Source: CATOSP01 sp965216155
GTDB lineage: Bacteria; Chloroflexota; Dehalococcoidia; Lucifugimonadales; UBA3495
Assembly (NCBI GenBank): GCA_965216155.1
Contig: CBDCFD010000005.1
Span: 835,067 to 899,066 of the forward strand
Length of the DNA: 64,000 nucleotides
Reading direction: 5' to 3'
The notes under the pieces are model-generated. The model was not told the origin of the DNA, ran no database searches, and worked only from the letters and a program-made list of their open reading frames with translations. The position numbers were made by a program, and so were the translations under genes. How positions within the stretch are numbered: the first letter of the stretch is position 1; each line of letters begins with the position of its first letter. Positions 62,586 through 64,000 of the stretch are shown piece by piece.

Positions 62586-64000
62586 ATGAGGGTGGTTGTA
62601 TGGGTTGGGCGACAGTTGCTGCCGTTCGCGGTGGCGGGCCTGGTCGTCCTGTTGGTGCTGGGGGACGCGGCGGCGCAGGCGTCGCCGCCCGGCGCCCCGG
62701 CCGTGCCAACGGTGGCGGTGGGCGACGGCGCGCTGTTGGTCAGCTGGGCGGCTCCCGCCAGCCCCGGCTCGGCCGCAATTGCGGCCTACGACATTCGGTA
62801 TATCCTCACCAGCGCCGATGAGACTGACGACGCCAACTGGTCCGTAGTCGAAGATATCTGGACGGGCGCAGGGTCACTCGCGTACACCCTCATCGGCCTC
62901 TCGAACGGTGCCCGGCACGACGTGCAGGTTCGGGCCGTCAGCCCGGCGGGAGACGGCGATTGGTCCCCCATCACAGCGGCCAGCCCCGCCGACCACGGGA
63001 ATTCCCGGGACGCCGCCACCGCAATCACCCTTGGCGCCCCCGTCGTCGGTTCCATCGCAGACAGCACTGACGGCGACTTCTTCTCCTTCTCCCTCAGCGA
63101 GCCCTCGGACATCTTCATCTACACCACCAGCTACCTCGCGGGCTTCCTGGCCACCACGGGGGAATTGCAGGACTCCTTGGGCAGTGTGGTCACCACCGAT
63201 GACGGGACGTCCCTGTACCGGCCCCACGGCCAGCAGCTCTTTCTGTGGGGTTCCCTGGGGGCGGGGGACTACCACGTCAGGGTTTCGGCGGCCGGGGCGG
63301 GAACGTACACGCTGCACACGGAGCTGGTGAAGGAGAGCACCGGGCTGACGGACGCCGGGCCGCTGGCCATGGGTGGCGAGGCCAACGGGATCCTGACCAC
63401 CGCCACCGAGGACGTCGACTACTTCCGGCTGGAGGCGGCCGAGGCGACATCGGTGCTGCTGCGCCTCGCCCGGACGGGGCAGCCGGACTTGCGGGGCGAG
63501 TTGCTGGACAGCGCCGGGGGCGAGATCGCCGCCCAGGACGACAGCTTCCTTTCCGGCAGCCTGACGCCGGAGTTCTTCCTCCCACTTTCGCTGGAGGCAG
63601 GCGTGTACTACCTGCGGGTCAGCGGGTCGCCGGGGGGCGAGTTCGTGCTCTGCAACGGTGACTCCCTGGCCGGGGCCCGGGAGAACGGGGACGACTGTTC
63701 GGACCCGCTGCCGAAGCCGGCCAACACGGGCACGGGGCCGTACACCGTCTCGGCGGAGGTGATTCCGGAGGCGGGGACGGACTTCGCGCACGCGCGCGCC
63801 CTCCAGCTCGGATCGGACCGGGCAACGGCGGGCGTCATCGAATCCCCCGGGGATGCCCACTACTACAGCCTCACGGTTTCGGAACCCACGTACATCACCA
63901 TTGAGGCACGGAGCAAGGACCTGCACCCGGAAGGCGCGCTCTACAGGCCGGACCAGACGGCGACGGGCGGCGCCCTGGACACGGCGTATGTCCTGGGGGA
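62586..64000 (+). CDS. Secreted FnIII protein with pre-peptidase C-terminal-like domains, 3' truncated by window
   Basis: The ATG at 62586 follows CAGGAAG by about 10 nt. Signal peptide: MRVVVWVGRQLLPFAVAGLV, then VLLVLGDAAAQA. One FnIII domain (about 35-130: APAVPTVAVGDGALLVSWAA ... HDVQVRAVSPAGDGDW). Then at least three beta domains of the bacterial pre-peptidase C-terminal type (SIADSTDGDFFSFSLSEPSD, ATEDVDYFRLEAAEATSVLL, ESPGDAHYYSLTVSEPTYIT). The frame is still open at the window end after 471 codons. It is probably co-transcribed with the preceding secreted gene. Confidence 0.8.
   Translation, partial: MRVVVWVGRQLLPFAVAGLVVLLVLGDAAAQASPPGAPAVPTVAVGDGALLVSWAAPASPGSAAIAAYDIRYILTSADETDDANWSVVEDIWTGAGSLAYTLIGLSNGARHDVQVRAVSPAGDGDWSPITAASPADHGNSRDAATAITLGAPVVGSIADSTDGDFFSFSLSEPSDIFIYTTSYLAGFLATTGELQDSLGSVVTTDDGTSLYRPHGQQLFLWGSLGAGDYHVRVSAAGAGTYTLHTELVKESTGLTDAGPLAMGGEANGILTTATEDVDYFRLEAAEATSVLLRLARTGQPDLRGELLDSAGGEIAAQDDSFLSGSLTPEFFLPLSLEAGVYYLRVSGSPGGEFVLCNGDSLAGARENGDDCSDPLPKPANTGTGPYTVSAEVIPEAGTDFAHARALQLGSDRATAGVIESPGDAHYYSLTVSEPTYITIEARSKDLHPEGALYRPDQTATGGALDTAYVLG

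Overview
The window looks like an accessory, mobile-element-rich stretch of a chromosome from a GC-rich bacterium, most likely a marine or host-associated Chloroflexota (SAR202/Dehalococcoidia-like). That guess rests on the secreted modular proteins (fibronectin type III, Calx-beta, and a roughly 97-residue Ig-like repeat beginning PATGAPTISGT), the Cys-rich accessory proteins, and the density of IS remnants and predicted nucleases. There is no rRNA, tRNA or single-copy marker, so the placement is an inference.

Left part, 1-32 kb. This region holds several blocks that look like genome defence. (i) A window-truncated PD-(D/E)XK-type protein is followed by a SIR2-domain protein (2-3468). (ii) A gamma-glutamyltransferase (3929-5734) is the only clearly metabolic gene. 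(iii) A ribbon-helix-helix gene sits just upstream of a 1730-residue SF1 helicase with a Vsr/DUF559-like nuclease domain (8492-13869). (iv) A uracil-DNA-glycosylase-like protein, a serine recombinase with palindromic upstream DNA, and a coiled-coil/TM protein plus two dynamin-like GTPases (17144-21837) follow. (v) A minus-strand operon of unknown proteins ends with a PD-(D/E)XK nuclease (22441-25355). (vi) An HNH endonuclease, a membrane-anchored pentapeptide-repeat protein, a zinc-ribbon protein, an Uma2-type endonuclease remnant, a Cys-rich protein and an OGG1-like DNA glycosylase complete it.

Middle part, 32-47 kb. This is a transposon graveyard. It contains a tyrosine-recombinase stub, two halves of an IS21-type element, two halves of an IS3-type element, an IS630 remnant, an apparently complete 1647-bp ISNCY-type element with a 7-bp target duplication, and an ISL3-like MITE. 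Between them are a Phd/PIN toxin-antitoxin pair, a DEAD/DEAH helicase with a C-terminal nuclease-like domain, a membrane protein, an Nmad2 protein and another PD-(D/E)XK protein.

Right part, 47-64 kb. A NarX/NarL-like histidine kinase and response regulator overlap translationally with a repeat-rich surface-type protein. Divergently, a very large secreted multidomain protein is broken by at least seven frameshifts. Two secreted proteins run to the window end. Pieces of the same surface modules are scattered at 7.6, 22.0 and 26.3 kb.

Candidates for an undescribed system are the coiled-coil/dynamin/dynamin operon and the 22.4-25.4 kb operon. Functions are inferred from motifs only; no database search was run. 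Several genes carry single-base frameshifts, some in homopolymers, so assembly error and true decay cannot be separated here.
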